From positions 1 to 64,000 of the forward strand of contig CBFDDH010000004.1 of the NCBI GenBank assembly GCA_965603515.1: a DNA stretch of 64,000 nt, written 5' to 3'. This DNA comes from JAUVZL01 sp965603515 (GTDB lineage: Bacteria; Hydrothermota; Tepidihabitantia; SM23-42). The notes beneath the pieces were generated by a model. The model was not told the origin of the DNA. It saw only the letters and a program-made list of their open reading frames with translations, and ran no database searches. The position numbers and the translations under genes were made by a program. Below, one piece after another: positions 53,679 to 62,257 of this stretch (positions within the stretch are counted from its first letter, which is position 1; each line of letters opens with the position of its first letter).

Positions 53679-54599
53679 CTACGCTTTATTTTTTGAACCA
53701 AATATTCTTATCCTGTCCTCAACGATTTGCTGCATCATATCACGGGCAAGACCGATAATTTTTCGCGGGTCAAAGACCTTTGGGTTTTTTATTAAATATT
53801 CCCTGACTCCTGCAGTAGAAGCAATTCTTAAATCTGTATCGGTATTTATTTTTGATATACCGTATTTTACTGCCTGCTTAATTAAATTATCTGGTACACC
53901 CCTGGTATGCGCAAGTTGACCACCGAATTTGTTTACCCGGTTAATCCATTTCATCTTAACCCCTGATGCGCCGTGCAGAACGAGTGGAATTTTCACTTTC
54001 TTAGCAATTTCTTTTAATATATCAATGCGCAATCTTGGTGTTCCTTTAAATTTATATGCACCGTGTGATGTGCCAATAGCTATAGCCAAGGCATCGCATC
54101 CTGATTCATGGGCAAATCTTCTTGCCTCCCCAGGATCAGTATAGATCGCGTCATCTTTCTTGACCTTTATATCGTCTTCAATGCCGGCAAGCCTGCCGAT
54201 CTCTGCCTCAACTGAAACATGTCTTTTATGTGCATATTTGACGATCTGTTTGGTTAATCTTAGATTTTCTTCAAAAGGCAGGTGCGAGGCATCGATCATT
54301 ACCGACGTGTAGTTATATTTTATGCACTTTTTTACTATTTCGAAAGATTTACCATGGTCCAAGTGTAATGCTACAGGAATCTTCGCTTTTTTTGCCATGG
54401 TAATGACAAGTTGAGAAAGATTTTCAATACCGGCATACTGTATTGCCTTTTCACTCGTTGCGACTATTACCGGTGCATTAAGTAATTCTGCGGCTTGTAT
54501 TATCGCCTGCGTGATTTCAAGATTTGATGTATTGAAGGCTCCGACTCCATAGTGCCCTTGGTGGGCTTTTGCTAAAATTTTATTCAAATTGACTAACAT
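53679..54599 (-). CDS. fba: Class II fructose-1,6-bisphosphate aldolase
   Basis: This 306-aa zinc-dependent aldolase of glycolysis/gluconeogenesis has the zinc histidines in ALHLDHGKSFE (about residue 81), AIGTSHGAYKF (about residue 180) and LVLHGASGVK (about residue 208). SVEAEIGRLAGIEDD and KINTDTDLRIA complete the family pattern. A tagatose-bisphosphate role cannot be excluded. It marks the return to core genes after the island. Confidence 0.92.
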   Translation of the reverse strand: MLVNLNKILAKAHQGHYGVGAFNTSNLEITQAIIQAAELLNAPVIVATSEKAIQYAGIENLSQLVITMAKKAKIPVALHLDHGKSFEIVKKCIKYNYTSVMIDASHLPFEENLRLTKQIVKYAHKRHVSVEAEIGRLAGIEDDIKVKKDDAIYTDPGEARRFAHESGCDALAIAIGTSHGAYKFKGTPRLRIDILKEIAKKVKIPLVLHGASGVKMKWINRVNKFGGQLAHTRGVPDNLIKQAVKYGISKINTDTDLRIASTAGVREYLIKNPKVFDPRKIIGLARDMMQQIVEDRIRIFGSKNKA

Positions 54600-54617
54600 A
54601 ATGGTCTCCAGTTCTTT

Positions 54618-54968
54618 TCAGGTTTTTCCCCCTCCCTTGACGGGAGGGGATAAAGGAGAGGGTGTAATCTCATTTAATATTGTTTTTGTAACTCCATCAA
54701 GATTGCTTAGAACATCATTGTTCCAAAATCTAATCACATTAAAACCCTGTCCACAAAACCATCTATCCCTTTGTTTGTCCCTACGATTATCACAATGCTG
54801 ACCACCATCAATTTCAATAATCAGTTTATTTTTAAAACAGACAAAGTCAACAATGTAATCTCCCATAGGTTGCTGCCTTCTAAACTTCACACCTAGTTGC
54901 TTATCTCGTATTCTACTCCATAACTTCGTTTCTGCTTCAGTCATATTTTTTCTTAAATTTCTTGCCAA
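54618..54968 (-). CDS. DUF559 (Vsr-like) endonuclease-domain protein
   Basis: This 116-aa protein has the DUF559 plan: RKNMTEAETKLWSRIRDKQL, then VKFRRQQPMGDYIVDFVCF and the PD-(D/E)xK-like LIIEIDGGQH, ending with RDRWFCGQGFNVIRFWNNDV. The family is related to very-short-patch-repair nucleases; cellular roles are unclear. The last 14 residues (SPLSPPVKGGGKT) are encoded by the C/T-rich intergenic repeat, so the original end was probably replaced. Confidence 0.85.
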   Translation of the reverse strand: MARNLRKNMTEAETKLWSRIRDKQLGVKFRRQQPMGDYIVDFVCFKNKLIIEIDGGQHCDNRRDKQRDRWFCGQGFNVIRFWNNDVLSNLDGVTKTILNEITPSPLSPPVKGGGKT

Positions 54969-55023
54969 AGTTTTCCTGTTAATCGTTCACCCCCACCTTA
55001 TTCCTCCCCCATTAAGGGGGAGG
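54627..55023. repeat. C/T-rich hairpin repeats around the DUF559 gene
   Basis: Copies of the CCCCTCCCTTGACGGGAGGGG type occur at 54627-54662 (inside the DUF559 3' end) and 55001-55023. The family is also at 24590-24620 and 27538-27630. The remaining 54969-55106 spacer is C/T-rich low-complexity sequence with no gene. Confidence 0.65.
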
Positions 55024-55106
55024 GAAATTTATTTTTTACTCCTTTCCACCTTTTCCCGTTCTCCTTTTCTCCGATTCTCCCAGTCTCCCCGTCTCCGTGT
55101 CATCTT

Positions 55107-55811
55107 CTACCCCGGCGTTATTGCCGCAACGCATGAATAAACATCCTTAGCACCGGCGTCTTTAAGCACCCGTGCACATTCATTTATTGTTGCACCGGTG
55201 GTTATAACATCGTCAACCAAGAGGACAGTTTTGTCCTCTATACCATTGCTTTTCAATGCAAATGCATTAAAAACATTTTTCTTGCGTGCCTGTTCATCCA
55301 ATTTAGTCTGGCTCTTCGTATTTTCAATACGTTTTATGATGTTATTTACTTGAATATTACATTCTTGGCTTATTATTTCTGATAATAATGCTGCCTGGTT
55401 ATAGCCGCGCCTTAAATTTTTCCACCAGAAAAGAGGGATAGGTACTATCATATCAGCATCTTTTAAAAAATGATCAGATTTTATAATACTTGCCATTGCT
55501 CGACCTAAGAAAATAGCGAGCTTGATTTTCTTGCGATATTTGAAATGATGAATAATTTTATCGACCGGAGGGATAAACAGCATGAATGCGCGTCCATAAT
55601 CAATATGAACTTCTATTTTACAGAATCGACACGGGTTTCCTTTATTTATTGGCCTTCCACAGAACCGACACAGGGGCGGTTTTGCTTCTGGTATATAATC
55701 AAGACAGTTGTTACACAGCATATTCTGCTCTATCTCATCATTGCAAAGAAGGCAACGTTGTGGTAGAATAAAGTCCAGAGTGGCTTTTAAGATAGTTTGG
55801 GCGATACTCAA
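55107..55811 (-). CDS. comF: ComF family phosphoribosyltransferase-like protein
   Basis: This 234-aa protein has a zinc finger (PQRCLLCNDEI..MLCNNC..CRFCGRPI..CRFC, about residues 18-60). A PRTase domain follows with RRGYNQAALLSEII and the PRPP motif VLLVDDVITTGATI. ComF relatives take part in DNA uptake or recombination. I start it at the TTG that overlaps the lgt stop, giving the zinc finger the usual distance; the frame is open further upstream inside lgt. Confidence 0.88.
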   Translation of the reverse strand: MSIAQTILKATLDFILPQRCLLCNDEIEQNMLCNNCLDYIPEAKPPLCRFCGRPINKGNPCRFCKIEVHIDYGRAFMLFIPPVDKIIHHFKYRKKIKLAIFLGRAMASIIKSDHFLKDADMIVPIPLFWWKNLRRGYNQAALLSEIISQECNIQVNNIIKRIENTKSQTKLDEQARKKNVFNAFALKSNGIEDKTVLLVDDVITTGATINECARVLKDAGAKDVYSCVAAITPG

Positions 55812-56566
55812 TGCTTGGCTTGCGATGCTTTGGTATACAGGATAATGCCGAGACCCACGATAGCCATGGCAATCATCTGGTTGATCCAAAAATTCGCCAT
55901 GTTCTCGTAGTAGCGGATAAAATCAACACCAAAACGGAATGCTCCTGAGAAGATCAAGTAAAGAGCGAACACAATCCCTGTTCTGTGGGGTTTAAATAAT
56001 TTCCTGTTGAGGAAGAAAAAAAGTGCTAGTCCGAATACGGCAGAGTATAGCTGTGTCGGGTGTAGTGAATATTGACTAACCAATGAAGATCCTGCAACGC
56101 AATGGGGAGGGAATTTAATTGCCCACGGCAAGGTCGAGGGCTTGCCAAAGCAGCAGCCATTAAGAAAACAACCTATCCTGGTAAAAAAAGTACCCAGGGC
56201 GATTGCTGGTGCAATTGTATCAGTGATCTTAAGAACCGGAGCTTTCTCTTTTCTTAAATAGATGATGCCGGCAAGCAATGCGCCGATGAACCCACCGAAG
56301 AACATCATCCCGCCTTCCCATATCCTTATTATGCCTAACAAATCATTTTCATATTGAGTCCAATGAAAGACTACATAAAGAATTCTGCCGCCGATGATTA
56401 CACCGATCATTAAATAAAAAGCCAGGTTTTCTATGATTATCCAGGGCAGGTTGAGTTTCTTGGCTGCTTTTTTGACGTAGAGGATAGCGAAGATAAAAGA
56501 AATTACAAGCATTACACCATAAGAAGGCAATGCTATTCCATTGAATTGGATGAGGATGGGTCTCAC
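55808..56566 (-). CDS. lgt: Prolipoprotein diacylglyceryl transferase
   Basis: This 252-aa inner-membrane enzyme, with about seven helices, adds diacylglycerol to lipobox cysteines. It shows YGVMLVISFIFAILY, VIGGRILYVVFHW, the signature GGFIGALLAGIIYLRK and RIGCFLNGCCFGKPS, and HPTQLYSAVFG. It fits with the several lipoproteins in this window. It overlaps the EF-G-like gene by four bases upstream and comF downstream. Confidence 0.95.
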   Translation of the reverse strand: MRPILIQFNGIALPSYGVMLVISFIFAILYVKKAAKKLNLPWIIIENLAFYLMIGVIIGGRILYVVFHWTQYENDLLGIIRIWEGGMMFFGGFIGALLAGIIYLRKEKAPVLKITDTIAPAIALGTFFTRIGCFLNGCCFGKPSTLPWAIKFPPHCVAGSSLVSQYSLHPTQLYSAVFGLALFFFLNRKLFKPHRTGIVFALYLIFSGAFRFGVDFIRYYENMANFWINQMIAMAIVGLGIILYTKASQAKH

Positions 56567-58608
56567 TTAGCTTCTTCTTTTACTTTTTTCGTTGCCTCAA
56601 TAATACGCTTGGTTATCTCCTTGGGTACTTCTTCGTAATGGTGGAATTTCATATTGAAATAACCCCTACCTTGAGTCATTGACCGCAGACTCGTAGAGTA
56701 CTTATACATCTCTCCTTCTGGAACCAAGGCTTTTATTCGTTGAACCTTTCCTTCACCTTCCATGCCCATTATTCTACCGCGACGGCTGTTCAGGTCGCCA
56801 ATTACATCGCCCATGAATGATTCAGGTACAAAGACGAACACTTCACAGACAGGCTCTAACAAGACAACACTGCCTTTTTCAGCATTTGCTTTCATTGCTA
56901 CGCTTGCAGCGATTTTGAAAGCGATGTCTGATGAATCTACGGCATGGTACGAACCATCAAATACAGTGACTTTTATATCGGTAAGCGGATACCCCGCAAT
57001 ACAACCGTTCTCGAGCGATTCCTTCACGCCCTTTTCCACCGACGGAATAAAGCGTGAGGGGATAGAGCCACCAACTACTTTATTAACAAATTCGAAACCC
57101 GCGTTTCTTTCACATGGTTCGACTCTTAGCCAGCAATCACCGAATTGACCGTGTCCACCAGTCTGTTTTTTGTACTTACCCTGTGCCTCGCTTTTTCTGG
57201 TGAACGTTTCCCGGTATTTGATTCTGGGTTTGGTGAGGTCCACACTTACACCGTATTTCCTTTTTAACCTTGCAAGGATAGTGTCGAGATGAAGTTCACC
57301 AAGACCTGAAATGATGAGTTGTGAGATCTCCGGATCAAACGCAAATGTGAACGTCGGATCTTCATCATGGAGACGCGTCAGACCGCTCGAGACTTTTTCC
57401 TCATCGCCCTTTGCTTTTGGTATGATAGCCATTGATATCGAGGGGGCTGGAAATTCGGTTTTTGGTAAGAACCCACTTGTTTTTGGTGCAATCAATGTAT
57501 CGCAAGTATGCGTGTTCTTTAATTTAACAAACCCAGCTAGCATCCCGCTGGAAACCTGCGAAATCTCCTTTCTTTCCTTACCTTTGATCAGAAACATCTG
57601 ATTTATCTTTTCGTCACTGGATTGCGTTGAGTTTTTCACTATGTCGCCGCTTTTTACAACCCCAGACAGCAATTTGACATAGCATAGTTCTCCAAGATGA
57701 GGCTCAACCGATGTTTTAAAAACATAGCCAATAAGAGATGCGTCATCAGAACGTTTCACGACTTGCTCGCCAAGTTTTATATCTGGTAACATATCAGGTT
57801 GTGGTGCGAATTCAACAACCGCATCGAGGAGATTCTGGATACCAATAAGATCTAAGCCTTCACCGGCAAGGCATAGAGCGATTCGCCCTTGTACAACACC
57901 CGTTCTTATTATTTCGGTGCATTCAGGCAACGCAATTTTCTGTCCTTCGACGTACTTGTTCATCAGGGCGTCATTATTTTCAGCTGCCGCTTCGATGATC
58001 TTTTCTATATACTCAGATACTTTGTCCTTTGTTTCAGGTGGTATTTTTTCTTCTTTACCTTTTTCCGCAAATCCTTTGTTCTGTACAATATCCACCACCC
58101 CACGGAAGTTAGTACTTGCACCGATAGGGATAGTTAAAGGCATTATACTCTTTTTCGTAATTTCACTGAGCGCCGAAAATAAGCTGTAGAAATCAGCATT
58201 TTCCTTTTTTAGCTTATTGATAAAAAATATCACCGGCAGATTTTTTTCTTCTATTCTCTGAAGCAATCTTTCAGTCCCTACTTCAATTCCGCCGACTGCA
58301 TCAATGACCATAATAGCACAGTCCACGGCCTCGATACCACTGATCGCCTCGCCGATAAAATCTGAATAACCAGGTGTGTCGATTAAGTTGATAGTTACAT
58401 CCTTGTAGTCGAAAGTAGCTAACCCAAGACTAAGACTACAAAGCCGGTCAATCTCTTCTGGATCAGAATCGAAAACAGACGTTTTTTCAGTAACTTTTCC
58501 GAATCTACTGTTTGCGCCAGCGAGATACAAGAGTGCGTCAGCAATCGTTGTCTTACCACAGCTGGCATGTCCGAAAAGACCGATATTCCTGATGGCTTTA
58601 GCCGCCAT
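56563..58608 (-). CDS. Elongation factor G-like GTPase (second-type)
   Basis: This 681-aa translational GTPase has G1 GHASCGKTT near residue 13, G3 DTPGYSDF, a G4 variant INKLKKE (NKxK in place of NKxD), then domains II-V ending in SMTQGRGYFNMKFHHYEEVP. The changed G4 and the MATADP-free start resemble the EF-G-like subgroup of unclear role rather than canonical FusA. It lies between V-ATPase subunit E and lgt; the linkage is probably incidental operon packing. Confidence 0.87.
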   Translation of the reverse strand: MAAKAIRNIGLFGHASCGKTTIADALLYLAGANSRFGKVTEKTSVFDSDPEEIDRLCSLSLGLATFDYKDVTINLIDTPGYSDFIGEAISGIEAVDCAIMVIDAVGGIEVGTERLLQRIEEKNLPVIFFINKLKKENADFYSLFSALSEITKKSIMPLTIPIGASTNFRGVVDIVQNKGFAEKGKEEKIPPETKDKVSEYIEKIIEAAAENNDALMNKYVEGQKIALPECTEIIRTGVVQGRIALCLAGEGLDLIGIQNLLDAVVEFAPQPDMLPDIKLGEQVVKRSDDASLIGYVFKTSVEPHLGELCYVKLLSGVVKSGDIVKNSTQSSDEKINQMFLIKGKERKEISQVSSGMLAGFVKLKNTHTCDTLIAPKTSGFLPKTEFPAPSISMAIIPKAKGDEEKVSSGLTRLHDEDPTFTFAFDPEISQLIISGLGELHLDTILARLKRKYGVSVDLTKPRIKYRETFTRKSEAQGKYKKQTGGHGQFGDCWLRVEPCERNAGFEFVNKVVGGSIPSRFIPSVEKGVKESLENGCIAGYPLTDIKVTVFDGSYHAVDSSDIAFKIAASVAMKANAEKGSVVLLEPVCEVFVFVPESFMGDVIGDLNSRRGRIMGMEGEGKVQRIKALVPEGEMYKYSTSLRSMTQGRGYFNMKFHHYEEVPKEITKRIIEATKKVKEEAK

Positions 58609-58619
58609 TTGTACCCCCT

Positions 58620-59183
58620 TTAGATAAGCACCCTGGAAACAGCAATTGTAAGATGGTCTTTTAAGATTTCACGGATTATATCTAGCGAGCCATGATAGAT
58701 AATTCTATCTTTCTTGATCCTAACACCACCGGGGATTTCATCGTTTACAGTGACTGTAAATTCGTATCCTTGGCTCTTCAAGAATTTCTCCAAGTCAGAG
58801 CCGTAGCGCTTCCAATCTGCCTTGCTGACTATCAATGTGCCGTCTTTTCTGCCGCTTTGTTTCACTAGGGCCTTTAAAAAGCCCAGGTATTCTTTTTGAG
58901 CGCTCAGATCATTCAATGCTTCATCAATAACAGCATTTATAAGTCTTCCTTTTTCAGCAACCATTCTTCTATTAAACTCAAGTTTCTTCTGGGAAACAAG
59001 CCGAAGATATTCTGTTCTCTTCGCCAGTTTTACATCATTTTCAATTTGGGCTTTCTGAAGAGTGATGCTTTCATCATAGCCTTTCTTGATTTCTACGGTT
59101 GCTTCGCGGTGTTTAGCAAGAACTTCCTGAGCCTCTTTTTTCGCATCGGCAAGGATTTTTTCGGTGACTTTCTGCGTAGCCAT
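58620..59183 (-). CDS. atpE: V/A-type ATP synthase subunit E
   Basis: This 187-aa peripheral-stalk subunit has an N-terminal coiled coil (ILADAKKEAQEVLAKHREATVEIK) and a C-terminal mixed domain (PGGVRIKKDRIIYHGSLDIIREI) typical of subunit E. It follows subunit K with a one-base gap and precedes the EF-G-like gene. Catalytic A and B subunits and C, D and F are not found in this window. Confidence 0.88.
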   Translation of the reverse strand: MATQKVTEKILADAKKEAQEVLAKHREATVEIKKGYDESITLQKAQIENDVKLAKRTEYLRLVSQKKLEFNRRMVAEKGRLINAVIDEALNDLSAQKEYLGFLKALVKQSGRKDGTLIVSKADWKRYGSDLEKFLKSQGYEFTVTVNDEIPGGVRIKKDRIIYHGSLDIIREILKDHLTIAVSRVLI

Positions 59184-59184
59184 G

Positions 59185-59664
59185 TCAAATCTTCATCTGG
59201 ACGACTGCCAGGATGGTGACGATAAGACCCAAGACAGCATAGAACTCAACGAGAATTCCATAGATCATTGCCTTTGCCGCTTCGGTGGGTCTCTTTGCAA
59301 CCATTTCGACACCGGCAGTACATACTTTCCCCTGCCAAATCGCGGAAACCAGGCAGGCTATTGCAACAGGCAGCGCAGCGAAGAAAATCTGAAGTCCCTG
59401 CTGTAGTGTTAAAGTAATAATTTCACCGCCGAAAATGCCGATTTTCTGCAAGACCATAAATGCACCAATAAAACCATAGACACCCTGGGTTCCAGGTAAC
59501 GCAACCAGGATCAAGAGACTTCCAAATTTTTCAGGATCCTCGCTCAAGACACCGTTTGCAGCTTGAGCAGCATAACCTATCCCAATCGCTGAACCAATTC
59601 CACCAAGTATAGCGGCTAGCGCGCCGCCTGCAATTGCTACAGCTAAACCATAAGATTCCACCAT
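59185..59664 (-). CDS. atpK: V/A-type ATP synthase subunit K (rotor proteolipid)
   Basis: This 159-aa double-hairpin proteolipid has four hydrophobic helices. The first hairpin contains ILGGIGSAIGIGYAAQAANG and VALPGTQGVYGF without the carboxylate. The second contains YGILVEFYAVLGLIVTI with the ion-binding glutamate. One ion site per two hairpins is the V-type arrangement. The glutamine in the first hairpin might hint at sodium coupling, but this is only inference. GGAGG precedes the start. Confidence 0.92.
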   Translation of the reverse strand: MVESYGLAVAIAGGALAAILGGIGSAIGIGYAAQAANGVLSEDPEKFGSLLILVALPGTQGVYGFIGAFMVLQKIGIFGGEIITLTLQQGLQIFFAALPVAIACLVSAIWQGKVCTAGVEMVAKRPTEAAKAMIYGILVEFYAVLGLIVTILAVVQMKI

Positions 59665-59775
59665 TATTCCTCCTAATAGTAATAAATACCTAAATGCCTA
59701 AAATGCATTGTCCGATTCTTAATCTGGAAATAACTAATGCTCAAGTCTAACATCCAAGATTTTGTCAAATCCTCT

Positions 59776-61863
59776 CTATTTGATCTCAACATAATTAGTT
59801 TTAAAACCAAAAGGTCTAAATGGTTTGCTCCCACCACTGTAAAATCTCCCAAAGAATTCAATGTATTGTAAACGCATGGTATGTATGAACCCACCAAGTG
59901 CGTTGATCGCAAGATTGAAAAGATGGCTCGGGATGAGTATGATTACTACTAATATCACACCAACTATGGGAATGTCAGTGAGCATCCATGCGATCTTATT
60001 AATGGCGATGGCGATAACACCTGTAACCATACCTAATGCCATTAGTCGAACATATGATAAAAGCACTCCAAGGTAGCTTGAAATACCATAGAGATTGTAA
60101 ACTCCCCAAGCGATTTTGCCTAAAGCGGCTTTCGATTTTTTGAAGCGCGTGATCTCAAATAAGACCAAAGGTATGAGTCCCCAATATGCAAAACGTGGAA
60201 TCTGGAGAATATACTGGAATTGCATGAGTTTACCAGCGGTACTTGTAGCCAAGTACCAAATAAACCAGATAATGAATGCCCATACTATTTGATCAATAGG
60301 CTGTGGTTTGCCTTCAGGGTGTGAGGCTACAATGATTGATATAATGCAAAACCACATTACAATTTCCAGAATTGCTTTTGCGATTATCGAGGAACTGAAA
60401 ACTGCAAAATATAAAGCTATAGAAGGTATGAGAAGAAACCAGGTAAGATTGGCAAAGATTGCTTGTCCGTATTCGCCGTTTTTTAAACTGTCGACTATTT
60501 CTATGGCAATACCGATCATCATGTGAATGAATCCCAATCCGAGAGCAAGACCAATAAATACCATTGGCTGCTCAATCGGATCAAAGAGCATAAGAAAATC
60601 TCTGAAGCGTATGAGTGGAGCAAAGCCGATGTAATTGAAAAGATCACCCAACCAACCGCCAACCATTGCACCGGCAAGTATAGTAAGGATACCTCCAACC
60701 AACAAAATCCTGAACAGACTTTTGTCTCCGGATACCTTTTTCATTAAATACAAAGAAATGAGAATTAATAATATGCCGTATACCGCATCAGTTATGCATA
60801 ATCCAAACATTATCGGAAAAAAGACGGCAAGAAACGGTGTCGGGTCATACTCCTTTGAATCGGGCATGCTGTATAGTTTAACAAGCATTTCATAGGGCTT
60901 ACTGAACTTGGCATTCTGGAGAGCAACTGGTGGTTGTTCATCAGTGTCCCGGTCGATTTTTTCATAGAAAGCAAATCCGTGTTTCTCTACAAGAGCATCC
61001 AGTCGTTTAATGTGACGTTTGAGCACCCATCCAATAATACTGGTTGTTCTTATAGTTTCAGGCAAAGCCTCAGCAACCTCTTTTTTTCTGCCTTCATTGG
61101 CGAGCAGGTCTGAAGTTGTTTCTAAGCTATTAATTTCTTTTGACAATCCTATCTTTTTCTCATTAAGTCTCTCGATCCGGTGTTTTGTTTCTTGTACTTC
61201 TTTTTTGAATAGCCGGATGAGTTTCTCCGGTGTTCCAGTATTGTCCTTGAAATCCACTATTTCACAATTGTTTTCGATGATTTTTGCGCGTAATTGAGCA
61301 CTTTCATCTTTTTTAGCAAAGTATATATCATACGAAACTGAACCGGATGTATTTATGTGTTCTCTAGAATATGGGATATTTTCGATATTTTCAGACAGTT
61401 TTTCCAGAGTTTCTTTTGATGGTATGATTACAGGTAAAGCATCCGTTTCCTTGAAAGATTTTAAGATACTTATATTCCTATTGAACCCCACCCACGGTGT
61501 AAGTAAACTGATATTTTCTTCCACTTGATGTAGCCGCGCGATACTTCTCTTCCTTTCGTTCTTAACTGTCTCAAGCTCGGCGACTATTTTCTCATGATCA
61601 TAGGATTCCACTGCCTTCACAAAAGTTTCATATCTCATCGGGCGTTTGATACTAAAAAACATCGAAAGTGGATTTTTTTTCTTGAGTACCGAAATTTGAT
61701 TTAAAGCATCATCTATTCGGTTGAGTTCTTCATTTGTTTTAGACGCTGATTCTTCCAGCTCGCTTATATGTACGATTCCTTCTTTCTGTAAATCATGGAG
61801 GAACTCGTCTTTCACGCTTTTATGAACAATAATATGAACTTTTTCTATTGGGACAATGGCCAT
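59776..61863 (-). CDS. atpI: V/A-type ATP synthase subunit I (a-subunit homologue)
   Basis: This 695-aa protein has a cytoplasmic coiled-coil half (residues 1 to about 345) that contacts the stalk. The C-terminal half has about seven or eight membrane helices, with LSYVRLMALGMVTGVIAIAIN carrying the essential arginine and GGFIHTMRLQYIEFFGRFYSGGSKPFRPF at the end. It overlaps subunit H by 19 bases. A gap of 111 bp without visible gene separates it from subunit K. Confidence 0.93.
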   Translation of the reverse strand: MAIVPIEKVHIIVHKSVKDEFLHDLQKEGIVHISELEESASKTNEELNRIDDALNQISVLKKKNPLSMFFSIKRPMRYETFVKAVESYDHEKIVAELETVKNERKRSIARLHQVEENISLLTPWVGFNRNISILKSFKETDALPVIIPSKETLEKLSENIENIPYSREHINTSGSVSYDIYFAKKDESAQLRAKIIENNCEIVDFKDNTGTPEKLIRLFKKEVQETKHRIERLNEKKIGLSKEINSLETTSDLLANEGRKKEVAEALPETIRTTSIIGWVLKRHIKRLDALVEKHGFAFYEKIDRDTDEQPPVALQNAKFSKPYEMLVKLYSMPDSKEYDPTPFLAVFFPIMFGLCITDAVYGILLILISLYLMKKVSGDKSLFRILLVGGILTILAGAMVGGWLGDLFNYIGFAPLIRFRDFLMLFDPIEQPMVFIGLALGLGFIHMMIGIAIEIVDSLKNGEYGQAIFANLTWFLLIPSIALYFAVFSSSIIAKAILEIVMWFCIISIIVASHPEGKPQPIDQIVWAFIIWFIWYLATSTAGKLMQFQYILQIPRFAYWGLIPLVLFEITRFKKSKAALGKIAWGVYNLYGISSYLGVLLSYVRLMALGMVTGVIAIAINKIAWMLTDIPIVGVILVVIILIPSHLFNLAINALGGFIHTMRLQYIEFFGRFYSGGSKPFRPFGFKTNYVEIK

Positions 61864-62165
61864 TTGAGTATAAGATCCCGTACTTCTTTCATTGATTTAG
61901 CTTTTTTCTTCTTGTTCTTGTCCTTCATTGCAACAAGGGTTTTATTATATTCCTGCTCAAGCTTCTTTATCTCTTTATCGGCATCCCTTTTTGCTTCAGC
62001 TATTTTCTTTTCCATGAGTTTTTCCCTGAACTCATTCAATGAAGCCAGTTGTTTTTCGCCTTTTTCCCGTTCCTGTTCGATCAGGGAGCGGCCTTTTTCC
62101 TCAGCATCCTGCTTTAGTTTTTCGGCTTGTTCTTCGGCTTTTTTGATATCTTCGATCAATTTCAT
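61845..62165 (-). CDS. atpH: V/A-type ATP synthase subunit H (peripheral stalk)
   Basis: This 106-aa protein is almost wholly coiled coil (KKAEEQAEKLKQDAEEKGRS, EKKIAEAKRDADKEIKKLEQ), the size and pattern of archaeal/Thermus stalk subunit H/G. It pairs with subunit E. I start it at the ATG giving MKLIEDIKKAEEQ; an in-frame ATG nine codons upstream is possible. It overlaps subunit I by 19 bases and is the first gene of the ATPase run. Confidence 0.82.
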   Translation of the reverse strand: MKLIEDIKKAEEQAEKLKQDAEEKGRSLIEQEREKGEKQLASLNEFREKLMEKKIAEAKRDADKEIKKLEQEYNKTLVAMKDKNKKKKAKSMKEVRDLILKWPLSQ

Positions 62166-62257
62166 AGTGAATATTGTAGCTAGAAACGACAAAAAGTCAA
62201 CAGATGGTTTTGTTTTAAATCGGGTGTGGTCTTTACAGAACGGCTATGACCTATACC

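Noticed and set aside
47052..53700. Integron integrase gene inside the island
   Set aside because: No tyrosine-recombinase motifs are seen on either strand; all frames are accounted for by other genes.
55812..55889. Upstream extension of ComF into lgt
   Set aside because: The sequence is lgt coding in another frame; the TTG overlapping the lgt stop gives a family-like start.
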